A DNA stretch of 64,000 bases, taken from assembly GCF_000372745.1 (NCBI RefSeq), contig NZ_KB889672.1, positions 1 through 64,000 of the forward strand. The letters are read 5' to 3'. This document shows positions 18,112 to 26,100 of the stretch, piece by piece; within the stretch, counting starts at the first letter, position 1; each line of letters opens with the position of its first letter. The position numbers and the translations under genes are program-made. The notes under the pieces are model-generated. The model did no database searches and had not been told where the DNA came from. It was given only the letters and a program-made list of their open reading frames with translations. Source of the DNA: Embleya scabrispora DSM 41855 (lineage in GTDB: Bacteria > Actinomycetota > Actinomycetes > Streptomycetales > Streptomycetaceae).

Positions 18112-19535
18112 GCGATCTTCCGCGTAGGGCCGTGACCCGCACCGCCAAGCTCGCCTCCCTCCCGTTGGGGGTGGCCGGTCGGGCGACACTGGGCCTGGGC
18201 AGGCGCATCGGCGGCAGACCGGCCGAGATCGTCGCCGCCGAACTCCAGCAGCGCACCGCGCAACAACTCTTCAAGGTGCTCGGCGAATTGAAGGGCGGCG
18301 CGATGAAACTCGGGCAGGCCCTGTCGGTGTTCGAGGCCGCGCTGCCCGAGGAGGTGGCCGGGCCGTACCGCTCGGCGCTGACCAAGCTCCAGGACGCGGC
18401 GCCGCCGATGCCGGCCCGTACCGTGCACAAGGCGCTCGCCGACAATCTCGGCGGCGACTGGCGCTCGCTGTTCGAGGAGTTCTCCGAGGCCCCCGCCGCG
18501 GCCGCCTCGATCGGTCAGGTGCACCGGGCGGTCTGGCACGACGGGCGCACCGTCGCGGTCAAGATCCAGTACCCCGGGGCCGGCGACGCGCTGATCTCCG
18601 ACCTCAACCAGCTCGGGCACGTCGCGCGCTTCGCCGGCGCGCTGATCCCGGGCATCGACGTCAAGCCGCTGATCGCCGAGCTCAAGGCCCGGGTCGCCGA
18701 GGAGCTGGACTACCAGCTGGAGGCGGAGGCGCAGACCGCGCACGCCGTGGAGTTCGACGGCGACCCGGACATCTTCGTGCCGCACGTGGTGCACCAGACC
18801 GAGCGGGTGTTGATCACCGAGTGGATGGACGGCAAGCCGCTGTCCCAGGTGATCGACAAGGGCAGCCAGGAAGAGCGGGACCGGGCCGGGCACATGCTCA
18901 GCCGCTTCCTGTTCTCCGGCCCCGCGCGCACCGGCATGCTGCACGCCGACTCGCACCCGGGCAACTTCCGCCTGCTCGCCGACGGGCGGTTGGGTGTCCT
19001 GGACTTCGGCACGGTCAACCGGTTGCCCGAGGGGCTGCCCGAGCCGATCGGCCGGGCGTTTCGACTCGCGCTCGACGGCGACGCGGAGAGCGTGATGCAG
19101 GTGTTGCGCACCGAGGGCTTCGTCAAGCCGTCGATTCGGCTGGACGCGGCCGAAGTGCTGGACTACCTGCTGCCGTTCCTGGAGCCGGCCGATGCCGAGG
19201 AGTTCACCTTCACCCGGGCCTGGATGCGCGAGCAGGGCGCGCGGGTCGGCGATCCGCGCAATCCGGCGTCCGCGCTGGCCCGGCAACTGAATCTGCCGCC
19301 GAGCTACCTGCTGATCCACCGGGTCACCCTGAGCACGATCGGCGTGCTGTGTCAGCTCGGCGCGACCGCGCCGTTCCGCGAGGAACTGGCCACGTGGTTG
19401 CCCGGCTTCGCCGAAGAGGACTTCGAGGCAGAGGAGTTCGACTTCTCCGTCGAGGATGTCGAGGGTGTCGAGGACGCCGAAGAGGCCGAGGAGACCGACG
19501 GGATCGGCAACTCCGGGGGCGCCGGCGGGCGTTAG
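18108..19535 (+). CDS. AarF/ABC1/UbiB-type atypical kinase
   Basis: A 475-residue ABC1 atypical kinase. The family motifs are intact: KxGQ (MKLGQALS, about residue 70), the alanine-rich nucleotide loop (AAAASIGQVHRA), the lysine in VAVKIQYPG, ExD in EELDY, HADSHPGNF and the metal-binding DFG in VLDFGTV. UbiB-family kinases support isoprenoid quinone or lipid metabolism and bind ATP. In this quinone-using actinomycete the exact substrate is unknown. The GTG start at 18108 (VSDLPRRAVTRTAKLA) overlaps the ThiF-like stop. An acidic Glu/Asp-rich tail ends the protein. The mycobacterial counterpart also sits beside whiB7. Confidence 0.92.
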   Translation: MSDLPRRAVTRTAKLASLPLGVAGRATLGLGRRIGGRPAEIVAAELQQRTAQQLFKVLGELKGGAMKLGQALSVFEAALPEEVAGPYRSALTKLQDAAPPMPARTVHKALADNLGGDWRSLFEEFSEAPAAAASIGQVHRAVWHDGRTVAVKIQYPGAGDALISDLNQLGHVARFAGALIPGIDVKPLIAELKARVAEELDYQLEAEAQTAHAVEFDGDPDIFVPHVVHQTERVLITEWMDGKPLSQVIDKGSQEERDRAGHMLSRFLFSGPARTGMLHADSHPGNFRLLADGRLGVLDFGTVNRLPEGLPEPIGRAFRLALDGDAESVMQVLRTEGFVKPSIRLDAAEVLDYLLPFLEPADAEEFTFTRAWMREQGARVGDPRNPASALARQLNLPPSYLLIHRVTLSTIGVLCQLGATAPFREELATWLPGFAEEDFEAEEFDFSVEDVEGVEDAEEAEETDGIGNSGGAGGR

Positions 19536-19545
19536 CAACCCCGAA

Positions 19546-19593
19546 ACGCCGAAGGGCGGGCACTCCCCTGGGGGAGTGCCCGCCCTTCGGCGT
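19546..19593. terminator. Bidirectional terminator, 22-bp perfect stem
   Basis: The arms acgccgaagggcgggcactc and its complement pair perfectly over 22 bp around a 4-nt loop. It separates the convergent AarF gene (+) and the small gene at 19611 (-). Confidence 0.85.
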
Positions 19594-19610
19594 GCTGCGC
19601 ACCGGCTCTG

Positions 19611-19832
19611 CTACATCACCGCGATGGCGAGGGCCCGGCGGGCGCGCATGGAGGCGACCTCCGCCCGGCGACGCATTTTTCGCGCCATCCGGACGTGGTA
19701 CGCCCTGCGTTGGAGCTCCGCTTCACGGAGCTGTTGATCCATCTGAGCCCTCGCGAGGGCTTCGTTGATGAGATGCAACTCCCTGCTCCTGTCATTGGGC
19801 AAAACGGCGTTCGTATCGTGGATGTGCTTCAT
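19611..19832 (-). CDS. Small basic helical protein downstream of whiB7
   Basis: A 73-residue, highly charged, Ala/Arg-rich protein predicted to be one or two long helices (residues 22-70, LINEALARAQMDQQLREAELQ then RMARKMRRRAEV). No cysteine, no membrane segment. It lies 59 bases downstream of whiB7 on the same strand, before the operon terminator, so it is probably co-transcribed with whiB7 under antibiotic stress. Similar short proteins occur at this position in streptomycetes. Function unknown; the basic helical make-up could suit RNA or ribosome binding, which is inference only. Confidence 0.75.
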   Translation of the reverse strand: MKHIHDTNAVLPNDRSRELHLINEALARAQMDQQLREAELQRRAYHVRMARKMRRRAEVASMRARRALAIAVM

Positions 19833-19891
19833 GGGTTCCTGCGCGTACGTGGTGCGTCGGGTGCTCGTGTGTCGGGGTCCTGCGGGCGGGG

Positions 19892-20167
19892 TCACGCGGC
19901 GACCTCCGTCTTGCGCGGACGGCCACGGGGACGCTTGCGGGCGACGACGACGCCCTGCACGAAGAGCTCGCCACCCCAGACGCCCCAGGGCTCGCGGCGC
20001 TCGAGCGCCCCCTGGAGGCACATCTCGCGCACGGGGCACTCACGGCAGAGGGCCTTCGCGTACTCGACGTCCTCGGGAGACTCGGCGAAGAAGACCTCCG
20101 GGTCGTAGGAACGGCAGGGGATCGTCGACTCGAGCTGCTCGACGTCCTCGAAAGCGGTGAGGGTCAT
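19892..20167 (-). CDS. whiB7: WhiB7/WblC antibiotic-resistance transcription factor
   Basis: A 91-residue WhiB-family iron-sulfur protein. Four cysteines bind the [4Fe-4S] cluster: C in TIPCRSYDP, the pair in LCRECPV, and one in MCLQGAL. The GVWGGE turn follows, then a C-terminal AT-hook, RKRPRGRPRK, that is diagnostic of WhiB7. WhiB7 binds domain 4 of the principal sigma factor and an AT-rich element upstream of -35, activating intrinsic resistance genes after ribosome inhibition. The ATG at 20167 follows GGAGG by eight bases. An in-frame upstream ATG exists but lacks this site. Control is through the attenuator and leader ORF described separately. Confidence 0.95.
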   Translation of the reverse strand: MTLTAFEDVEQLESTIPCRSYDPEVFFAESPEDVEYAKALCRECPVREMCLQGALERREPWGVWGGELFVQGVVVARKRPRGRPRKTEVAA

Positions 20168-20306
20168 CAGGTCTACCTCCGATGTCGCTGTGGCTGTGCT
20201 GCCGGGTGCGGGGGGTTTGCCGTGGGGCACGTGGTGCTCCTGTGATTCGTGGGACTCGTGTCCCCGGTGGTCGCTACTCGGTGCTGCTGACAGCCGACAA
20301 AAGACA

Positions 20307-20388
20307 AGGGCCGCGGATCCCGGTGTTCGGGATTCCGCGGCCCTGGAGGGTGCCGACCTGACGACTCGTCAGGTCCTGTTCCTCCAGG
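20307..20388 (-). promoter_or_regulatory. whiB7 transcription attenuator (terminator and antiterminator)
   Basis: Reading leftwards, 20388-20381 (cctggagg) can pair perfectly with 20349-20342 (cctccagg), an 8-bp antiterminator. Its loop holds a 9-bp palindromic hairpin (20374-20356) containing the leader ORF stop codon. The alternative is a GC-rich stem of about 15-16 pairs (20344-20328 with 20322-20307, one bulge) followed by ttgtcttttg, a classic intrinsic terminator. The two structures share bases 20342-20344 and cannot coexist. Ribosome-dependent attenuation of whiB7/wblC is established in actinobacteria. Here the geometry fits it. Confidence 0.75.
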
Positions 20389-20791
20389 ACGGATACCCGT
20401 TGTTACCGGCAAAACCGGCCATGGTCATTCCATTGGCCTGCTGCGTTTCCTGCTTCTGCGCCTGCTCGCAGACTGCCGCGCTCGACGGTCGCTCACTGCG
20501 ACGCGTCGCGGCTGCCTGCTCGCCTTGCCACGGACCCTCGGCGCTGCCCGCCAGACCGACGAGACCTGAGGCACCCGCTGCTGCGGACACACCACTGCCG
20601 TTGCCGCGCAGTCGCGCGGAGGCGGTGATCAGGGCATCGGTCCCGGCATAGGACAGATCCACGGGGAGCCCGGCCAGGCCGGACTTGGGCAGGGAGAGAT
20701 CGGCATGCGACAGCTTGGCGGAGCCCACCGACACCACGACCGAAGCGGCGGCGAACGCCTGACGCTGGGCTTTCAAGTTCCTGGTAATCAC
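20369..20791 (-). CDS. whiB7 leader ORF (140 codons) ending inside the attenuator
   Basis: A 140-codon ORF with good G/C third-position bias and a strong AGGAGG site eight bases before the GTG at 20791. The product begins MITRNLKAQRQAFAA, is rich in Ala, Ser and Gly, and ends MTMAGFAGNNGYPSWRNRT. It has no recognisable domain. Its stop codon lies within the attenuator hairpin, and the last codons (PSWRNRT) cover the antiterminator arm at 20381-20388. A ribosome finishing this ORF would therefore decide which hairpin forms. A shorter internal start, ATG about 19 codons before the stop, is an alternative leader peptide. Likely role: ribosome-stalling sensor for WhiB7. Confidence 0.65.
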   Translation of the reverse strand: MITRNLKAQRQAFAAASVVVSVGSAKLSHADLSLPKSGLAGLPVDLSYAGTDALITASARLRGNGSGVSAAAGASGLVGLAGSAEGPWQGEQAAATRRSERPSSAAVCEQAQKQETQQANGMTMAGFAGNNGYPSWRNRT

Positions 20792-20855
20792 GACGTTCAC
20801 CTCCTTTCGAGAGGGCTTCGGGGCAACACCGCAGGGGTGCTTCCAAGTTTCATGG

Positions 20856-20888
20856 ACGAGCACGGTCGAACGTTCCGACCGTGCTCGT
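20856..20888 (-). terminator. Hairpin between uvrD2 and the whiB7 leader
   Basis: A perfect 13-bp stem (acgagcacggtcg / cgaccgtgctcgt) with a 7-nt loop lies about 80 bases beyond the uvrD2 stop. It may terminate the uvrD2 transcript. Because it also falls right after the proposed whiB7 start point, it could instead be a 5' stem of the leader RNA. Confidence 0.55.
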
Positions 20889-20889
20889 G

Positions 20890-20930
20890 AGCGTAGATGC
20901 GGTTTGGAGCGAGACGCAAACGATTTATTG
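20890..20930 (-). promoter_or_regulatory. Candidate WhiB7-dependent promoter of the whiB7 leader
   Basis: On the minus strand a -35-like TTGCGT (20919-20914) and a -10-like TACGCT (20895-20890) are 18 bases apart. Three bases upstream of the -35 is the A+T patch aataaat (20929-20923), isolated in otherwise GC-rich DNA. WhiB7 autoactivates its own gene by contacting an AT-rich element just upstream of -35 with its AT-hook. The arrangement fits, but the hexamers are weak. Confidence 0.45.
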
Positions 20931-20966
20931 CATGGCCCTCGTCACTTGAGGGAAACCCCTCGGAAC

Positions 20967-23162
20967 TCACACCCCGTCAGGAGCATCCTCGTCCTCCGGG
21001 ATGTGCTCGATCTCGTCCGGCGCGGGCTCGATGGCGAGGTCGTGACCGGCACACAGCGCGAGCACGTCGTCACCGAACCGTTCCAGTTTGGTTCGGCTCA
21101 CCCCCGGGATCGCAGCCAGTTGGCGCTCGTTGAGCGGCCGGGTCTCCGCGATCGCGGTCAGCGTCGCGTCGGTGAAGATGACGAACGCGGGCTGGCTCTG
21201 TTCCCGGGCCCGCCCCAGCCGCCACTCGCGCAACTGCTCGAACAGGAACTCGTCGACATCCGAGGGGCAGTCCAGGCAGCGGCCGATCTTGCGCTCGGCG
21301 GCGTCCTGGAGCGCCCGCGCGCAGACCCGGCAGCGCACCGGTCCCACATTGCGCCGGAGCCGGGTCGTGCCGTCCGGACCGCGGCCCGGGCCCGCGGCGG
21401 CGCGGAACGCGTCGGGCCGCCCGGACCCGGTGCCGGCCGAGCCGCCGACACCGCGCAGGCCGTCCAGGAAACGGGAGACCTTGCGCGCACGCCCGCCGGG
21501 GGTGCGGGCCTGCGCCCAGGACAGGGACAACCGCTCACGAGCGCGGGTGACCCCGACGTAGAGCAGCCGGCGCTCCTCCTCGATCTTGTCCGGGGTGTCC
21601 GCGTAGGCGATCGGCATCATGCCCTCGTTGAGACCGACCAGGAACACCGCGTCCCACTCCAGGCCCTTGGCCGCGTGCAGCGACGCGAGCGTGACCCCCT
21701 CCACGGTCGGCGCGTGTTGCGCGCTCGCCCGCTCGGCCAGCTCGACGGTGAAATCGCGCAGCGTCGCCTCCGGCCGCTTGATCGCGAACTCCTCGGCGAG
21801 CCGCAACAACGCGGCCACCGATTCCCACTTCTCCCGAGCCTGGCCGGAGCCGGCGGGTGGCTCCACGCTCCACCCGGTGTTGCCCAACACCGCGCGCACC
21901 TCGCCCGCGAGCGAGCCGGTCTCCGGCTCGGATCCGCCCGAGATGGCGTGCGCGCGCAGGAAGTTCATCGCCTGGCGAACCTCGGCGCGCTCGAAGAATC
22001 GCTCGGCGCCCTTGAGCAGATACGCCACCGATCGCTCGGCGAGCGCCTGCTCGTACGCCTCGGACTGCGAGTTGGTCCGAAACAGCACGGCGATCTCGGC
22101 GGGTCGCACGCCGTCCTCGATCAGCGCGCTGATCTGCTTCGCGGTGCTCTCCGCCTCGGCCTGTTCGTCGGCGTGCTCGACGAAGCGCGGGGCCGGGCCC
22201 TCGCCGCGCTGCGAGATCAGTTTCAGCCGGTGCTTCGCGGCCTCGCCCGAGGCGTGTGCGAGCAGCCGGTTGGCCAGGCCCACCACCTGGGGGGTGGAGC
22301 GGTAGTCGCGGACCAGCTCGACCACCTCGGCGTCCGGATACCGGCGGCGGAAGCCGAGCAGGTAGGCGGGCGTCGCGCCGGTGAACGAGTAGATCGTCTG
22401 GCTCGCGTCGCCGACCACGCACAGGCTGCGCGCCTCGTTCGCCCACAGGTCCAGCAGCCGCTGCTGAAGCGGGTTGACGTCCTGGTACTCGTCCACGGTG
22501 AAGTGCCGGTATTGCGCCTGGACCGCCTCGCGCACCTCGGGCCGCTCGTCCAGCAGTCCGATGGTGAGCAGCAGCACGTCCTCGAAGTCCATCCGGCCCT
22601 TGCCGGACTTGAGCTTCTCGTAGGCCGCGTAGATGTGCGCGATCTCGGCGGCCGCGCGCGGCGGCTTGCGGCTCGCCGCGAGCACCGCGCGCGGATAGTC
22701 GTCCGGGGCGGTCTGGGTGGCCTTGGCCCACTCGATCTCGCCGGTGATGTCGCGCAGCTCGGCCCGATCGGCTCGCAGTCGGCAGTGCTGCACCGCGTCG
22801 CGGACCAGCATGATCTTGGTCTCCACCAGCTGGGGTGGCGCGCCGCCGAAGACTTTCGGCCAGAAGTAGGACAACTGGCGCAGCGCCGCCGCGTGGAACG
22901 TGCGCGCCTGTACGCCGGGCACGCCCAGGTCGCGCAACCGGCCGCGCATCTCCCCCGCGGCGCGCGCGGTGAAGGTGACCGCCAGGGTCTGGCCGGGCTG
23001 CATCGCGCCGGTCAGCACGCCGTACGCGATCCGATGGGTGATCGCCCGGGTCTTGCCGGTGCCCGCGCCCGCCAGCACGCACACGGCGCCGTCGACGGCC
23101 TTGGCCACCCGCCGCTGCTCGGGATCGAGCGCGTCCAGGACGTCGTCGGGGGAAGCGATCAT
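20967..23162 (-). CDS. uvrD2: UvrD2 superfamily 1 DNA helicase with zinc-ribbon and HRDC domain
   Basis: A 731-residue SF1A helicase. Motifs: Q-motif DPEQRRVA, Walker A GAGTGKTRA (about 32-40), TFTARAAGEM (Ia), VDEYQDVN (II), GDASQTIYSFTGA (III), LHAAKGLEWD (V) and VGVTRARERL (VI). After the motor come a C4 zinc-ribbon-like segment (CRVCARA ... CLDC, about 600-630) and a C-terminal HRDC domain (NERQLAAIPGVSRTKLERFG). This layout is that of mycobacterial UvrD2, an essential 3'-5' helicase where the cysteine motif supports unwinding. The ATG at 23162 is near the usual N-terminus. It is divergent from the mycoredoxin gene, as in mycobacteria. Confidence 0.95.
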   Translation of the reverse strand: MIASPDDVLDALDPEQRRVAKAVDGAVCVLAGAGTGKTRAITHRIAYGVLTGAMQPGQTLAVTFTARAAGEMRGRLRDLGVPGVQARTFHAAALRQLSYFWPKVFGGAPPQLVETKIMLVRDAVQHCRLRADRAELRDITGEIEWAKATQTAPDDYPRAVLAASRKPPRAAAEIAHIYAAYEKLKSGKGRMDFEDVLLLTIGLLDERPEVREAVQAQYRHFTVDEYQDVNPLQQRLLDLWANEARSLCVVGDASQTIYSFTGATPAYLLGFRRRYPDAEVVELVRDYRSTPQVVGLANRLLAHASGEAAKHRLKLISQRGEGPAPRFVEHADEQAEAESTAKQISALIEDGVRPAEIAVLFRTNSQSEAYEQALAERSVAYLLKGAERFFERAEVRQAMNFLRAHAISGGSEPETGSLAGEVRAVLGNTGWSVEPPAGSGQAREKWESVAALLRLAEEFAIKRPEATLRDFTVELAERASAQHAPTVEGVTLASLHAAKGLEWDAVFLVGLNEGMMPIAYADTPDKIEEERRLLYVGVTRARERLSLSWAQARTPGGRARKVSRFLDGLRGVGGSAGTGSGRPDAFRAAAGPGRGPDGTTRLRRNVGPVRCRVCARALQDAAERKIGRCLDCPSDVDEFLFEQLREWRLGRAREQSQPAFVIFTDATLTAIAETRPLNERQLAAIPGVSRTKLERFGDDVLALCAGHDLAIEPAPDEIEHIPEDEDAPDGV

Positions 23163-23307
23163 CGACCCATCCTCTCAGGCATCCCGGCGACGCGAGGCCG
23201 GTTGTGCACAGGCGCCCGGGTCGTGCACCGGTGTGGAATCAAACCGATCGCACGCACGTTGTGCCGGTGTCGAAAGCCGTTCCCGGACCGGGCGAACAAA
23301 GGAGTGC

Positions 23308-23583
23308 ATGACGATGTCGGCCCCCGTGACGATGTACAGCACGACGTGGTGCGGCTACTGCCGCCGGCTCAAGAGCCAGATGGAGCGCGAAGGCATCGCC
23401 TACACCGAGGTGAACATCGAGCACGACCCCGCGGCCGCCGACTTCGTGATGAGTGTGAACGGCGGCAACCAGACGGTGCCGACGCTGGTGATCCTGCCGC
23501 CGGACGGCGGGGAACCGCTGTGGACCGCGACCAACCCCAGCCTCGCCCAGGTCAAGGCCGCCGTCGCGGAGCTCGCCGCCTGA
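23308..23583 (+). CDS. mrx1: Mycoredoxin (glutaredoxin-like)
   Basis: A 91-residue glutaredoxin-fold protein with the active-site motif WCGYCRRLK (CGYC) and the cis-proline segment QTVPTLVI. Mycoredoxin-1 reduces protein-mycothiol mixed disulfides, the actinobacterial counterpart of glutathione-dependent glutaredoxin. Length is that of Mrx1. Two ATGs (23308 and 23314) compete; the AAAGGAG site suits the second better in spacing. The mycothiol link is supported by the formaldehyde dehydrogenase at 54239 in the same window. Confidence 0.93.
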   Translation: MTMSAPVTMYSTTWCGYCRRLKSQMEREGIAYTEVNIEHDPAAADFVMSVNGGNQTVPTLVILPPDGGEPLWTATNPSLAQVKAAVAELAA

Positions 23584-23601
23584 GCGCGAGCGACCCGACG
23601 A

Positions 23602-23643
23602 GTGCCGCGGCCCGCGACGCATTCCCGTCGCGGGCCGCGGCAC
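23602..23643. terminator. Bidirectional terminator between mrx1 and nudC
   Basis: A perfect 18-bp stem (gtgccgcggcccgcgacg / cgtcgcgggccgcggcac) with a 6-nt loop lies between convergent genes. Confidence 0.85.
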
Positions 23644-23656
23644 GTGCGGGCGGGGA

Positions 23657-24577
23657 TTACCAGTGGTTGCCCTCGTCCAATGTCTCGCCGTACCACTTCT
23701 CGATCAGGTATCGGGCGATGGAGAGCGTCCCGGGCAGCAGCACCTCACCCGTGTCGATCGCCTCCTTGAGCTGTGTCCGCGAGTACCAGTGCGCCTCGGA
23801 GATCTCCTCGCCGTCCACCCGCACCCGGTCGTCCTCGGCATAGGCGAAGAAGCCCAGCATCAGGCTGGAGGGGAACGGCCACGGCTGGCTGGCGTGGTAT
23901 TCGGTGGACGCGGTGACGACCCCGACCTCCTCGTGCAGTTCGCGCGCGACGGCCTGCTCCAGCGACTCGCCGGGCTCGACGAAGCCGGCGAAGGTGGAGA
24001 ACCGCCGGTCCGGCCAACTCGCCTGCCGGCCGAGCAGACACCGGTCGTCCCGGTCCAGCACCAGCATGATCACCGCCGGATCGGTGCGCGGATAGTGCTC
24101 GGTCCCGCAGGCCGGACAGCGGCGCACGTGCCCGGCCGCGGCGATCTCGCTCGGCCGCCCACAGCGCGCGCAGAACCGGTGGGTGCGATGCCAGTGGTGC
24201 AGCCCGGTGGCGTGTACGAGCAGTCCCGCGTCCCGGTCGTCCAACAGCGTGCCGAGTTCGCGCAGCGTGCCCTCGCGCACATCCGCCGCGGGCTCCGCCA
24301 ACTCCTCCACCGTGACCGCGAAGTAGCTCACTCCGGCCGGGTCGACGCCGAGCAGGTAGCGCTCGCCCGCGGGTGCTCGGGCCGGTTCGACCAGGACCAG
24401 ACGCGGCGCGCCGGTGTCGCCCGTCCACTGCGTCCGGCCGTGGGCCAGGACCAGGACGCGCGTATCGGGCCTGCGCCACGCCTGGTCCAACCAGACCTGG
24501 TCCAGGCGGTGTTCGGCCGCCCGGTCGAGAGTGGCTCGGGCCAGCGCCTGCCCGGCGACAGGCTTGGGGTGGATCAA
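23657..24577 (-). CDS. nudC: NAD(+) diphosphatase NudC
   Basis: A 306-residue NudC-type NUDIX enzyme. The zinc ribbon is present (FCARCGRP ... RRCPACGTEHYPR, about 134-166). The Nudix box is GFVEPGESLEQAVARELHEE. The NADH-pyrophosphatase signature SQPWPFPSSLM follows about 10 residues later. The enzyme hydrolyses NAD(H) to NMN(H) and AMP, and in bacteria also removes NAD caps from RNA. The TTG start at 24577 overlaps the M20 peptidase stop (TTGA) and is backed by a GGGAGG site, so the two are translationally coupled. Confidence 0.95.
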   Translation of the reverse strand: MIHPKPVAGQALARATLDRAAEHRLDQVWLDQAWRRPDTRVLVLAHGRTQWTGDTGAPRLVLVEPARAPAGERYLLGVDPAGVSYFAVTVEELAEPAADVREGTLRELGTLLDDRDAGLLVHATGLHHWHRTHRFCARCGRPSEIAAAGHVRRCPACGTEHYPRTDPAVIMLVLDRDDRCLLGRQASWPDRRFSTFAGFVEPGESLEQAVARELHEEVGVVTASTEYHASQPWPFPSSLMLGFFAYAEDDRVRVDGEEISEAHWYSRTQLKEAIDTGEVLLPGTLSIARYLIEKWYGETLDEGNHW

Positions 24578-25992
24578 CTGACGTCCCTCCCGGATCGTGC
24601 TTCGTGCCAGGTCGCCGCGAGATCCGTCCAGAGGTACGCGGCGGCCTCCGCGCCCTTGAGGAGCAGCGGCTTCTCCACCTTCTCATCGACCGAATGCCAG
24701 CCGTCGTCGGGCAGCGAGACGCCCAGGAAGACCACCGGTGCGCCCAGCACCTCCTGCAGGTCCGCCTCCGGCCCGGAGCCGCCCTCGCGGGTGTACAGGA
24801 TCTCCGTGTCGAACGCGCGGCCGAGCGCGCGGGCCACCGAGCGCAGCGCGGGATGGTCCAACGGCGTCAGGCACGGCCGTACGCCGGTGCCGAAGTCGAG
24901 TTCGCAGCGGATCCCGGCGGGCACCCGCCCGGCCACCCACGCGCGCACGATCCGCTCGATGTGCTCCGGGGCCTGCCGGTCCACCAGCCGGAAGGAGACC
25001 TTGGCGTGTGCGGAGGCGGGCACGATCGTCTTGCGGCCGGGGCCGGTGTAGCCGCCCCAGATGCCGTTGACCTCGGCGGTGGGACGGGCCCAGACCCGTT
25101 CCAGCGTGGTGTAGCCGGCCTCGCCGCCGGCCGCCGCGGACTTGGCGTTGTCCAGCCACGCGGCCTCGTCGAACGGTAGCTTGCCGAACAACTCCCGCTC
25201 GCGGTCCGTCAGTTCGCCGACCCCGTCGTAGAAGCCGGGAATCGTGACGTGGCCGTCCTCGTCGTGCAGCGCGGCGATCAACCTGGCGAGCGCGGTGGCC
25301 GGGTTGGGCACCGCGCCGCCGAAGGACCCGGAGTGGATGTCCGCGGTGGGGCCGAAGAAGTCGATCTGCACCTCGGCCAGGCCGCGCATGCCGGTGCAGG
25401 TGCTGGGTGTGTCCGCGCCCCACATGCCGGTGTCGGAGACCACCACGACGTCGCACGCCAGGCGATCCCGGCGCTCGCGCAGCAGCGCCGGCAGGTGCTC
25501 CGAGCCGGACTCCTCCTCGCCCTCGACGATCAGCTTGAGGTTGACCGCGGGGCTGTCCCGTCCGGTCGCGGCCAGATGCGCCCGCACCCCGAGCAGGTGG
25601 AAGAGCACCTGGCCCTTGTCGTCCGCCGCACCGCGTGCGTACAGCCGGTCGCCCTGATCGGTCGGCTCGAACGGCGGCGTGCTCCAGCCGTCGGCGAGCG
25701 CCGCGGGCTGCACGTCGTGGTGCCCGTAGACCAGCACGGTGGGCGCGTCCGGGTCGGCCGAGGGCCACTCGGCGAACACCGCCGGCAACCCGCGCGTCTC
25801 CCACACCTCGACGGTGGGGAAGCCGGCGTCGCGCAACGCGCCGCCCAGCCACCACGCGCTGCGCTCGACGTCGGCCGCCGCGGCCGGGTCGCCGGAGATC
25901 GAGGGGATGGCCAGCCAGGTGCGCAGGTCGGCGAAGAAGTCGGCGGCGTGCGCGTGCACGTAGGCGGAGATGTCGTGGTCGGGGATGCTCAT
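24574..25992 (-). CDS. M20 family metallodipeptidase
   Basis: A 472-residue zinc peptidase of the M20 dipeptidase/CNDP-like type. Metal and catalytic motifs: VYGHHDVQPA (H and catalytic D, about 88-97), ARGAADDKGQ (bridging D), VEGEEESGSEH (general base E and E ligand) and a C-terminal GGSGPEADL region. The central lid domain contains GPTADIHSGSFGGAVPNP. It probably hydrolyses dipeptides or related amide substrates in the cytoplasm; no signal peptide is seen. ATG at 25992 is chosen; another in-frame ATG lies four codons upstream. Coupled to nudC downstream. Confidence 0.92.
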   Translation of the reverse strand: MSIPDHDISAYVHAHAADFFADLRTWLAIPSISGDPAAAADVERSAWWLGGALRDAGFPTVEVWETRGLPAVFAEWPSADPDAPTVLVYGHHDVQPAALADGWSTPPFEPTDQGDRLYARGAADDKGQVLFHLLGVRAHLAATGRDSPAVNLKLIVEGEEESGSEHLPALLRERRDRLACDVVVVSDTGMWGADTPSTCTGMRGLAEVQIDFFGPTADIHSGSFGGAVPNPATALARLIAALHDEDGHVTIPGFYDGVGELTDRERELFGKLPFDEAAWLDNAKSAAAGGEAGYTTLERVWARPTAEVNGIWGGYTGPGRKTIVPASAHAKVSFRLVDRQAPEHIERIVRAWVAGRVPAGIRCELDFGTGVRPCLTPLDHPALRSVARALGRAFDTEILYTREGGSGPEADLQEVLGAPVVFLGVSLPDDGWHSVDEKVEKPLLLKGAEAAAYLWTDLAATWHEARSGRDVS

Positions 25993-26100
25993 GGATTCGA
26001 CCATATGCCCGCCGCGCGGGCGGGCGGCGCGTGGTGCCGGAGCGTCGATCGGTCCGCGCCGGGACCGCCCCGGCCGGCCCGGTGGGGTTACCGTCGGTCG

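Noticed and set aside
20904..23843. A 979-codon plus-strand open frame opposite uvrD2
   Set aside because: It is antisense to a helicase with all motifs intact. Long empty frames opposite genes are expected at this GC content, and the translation is Arg/Leu/Gly-rich with no domain.
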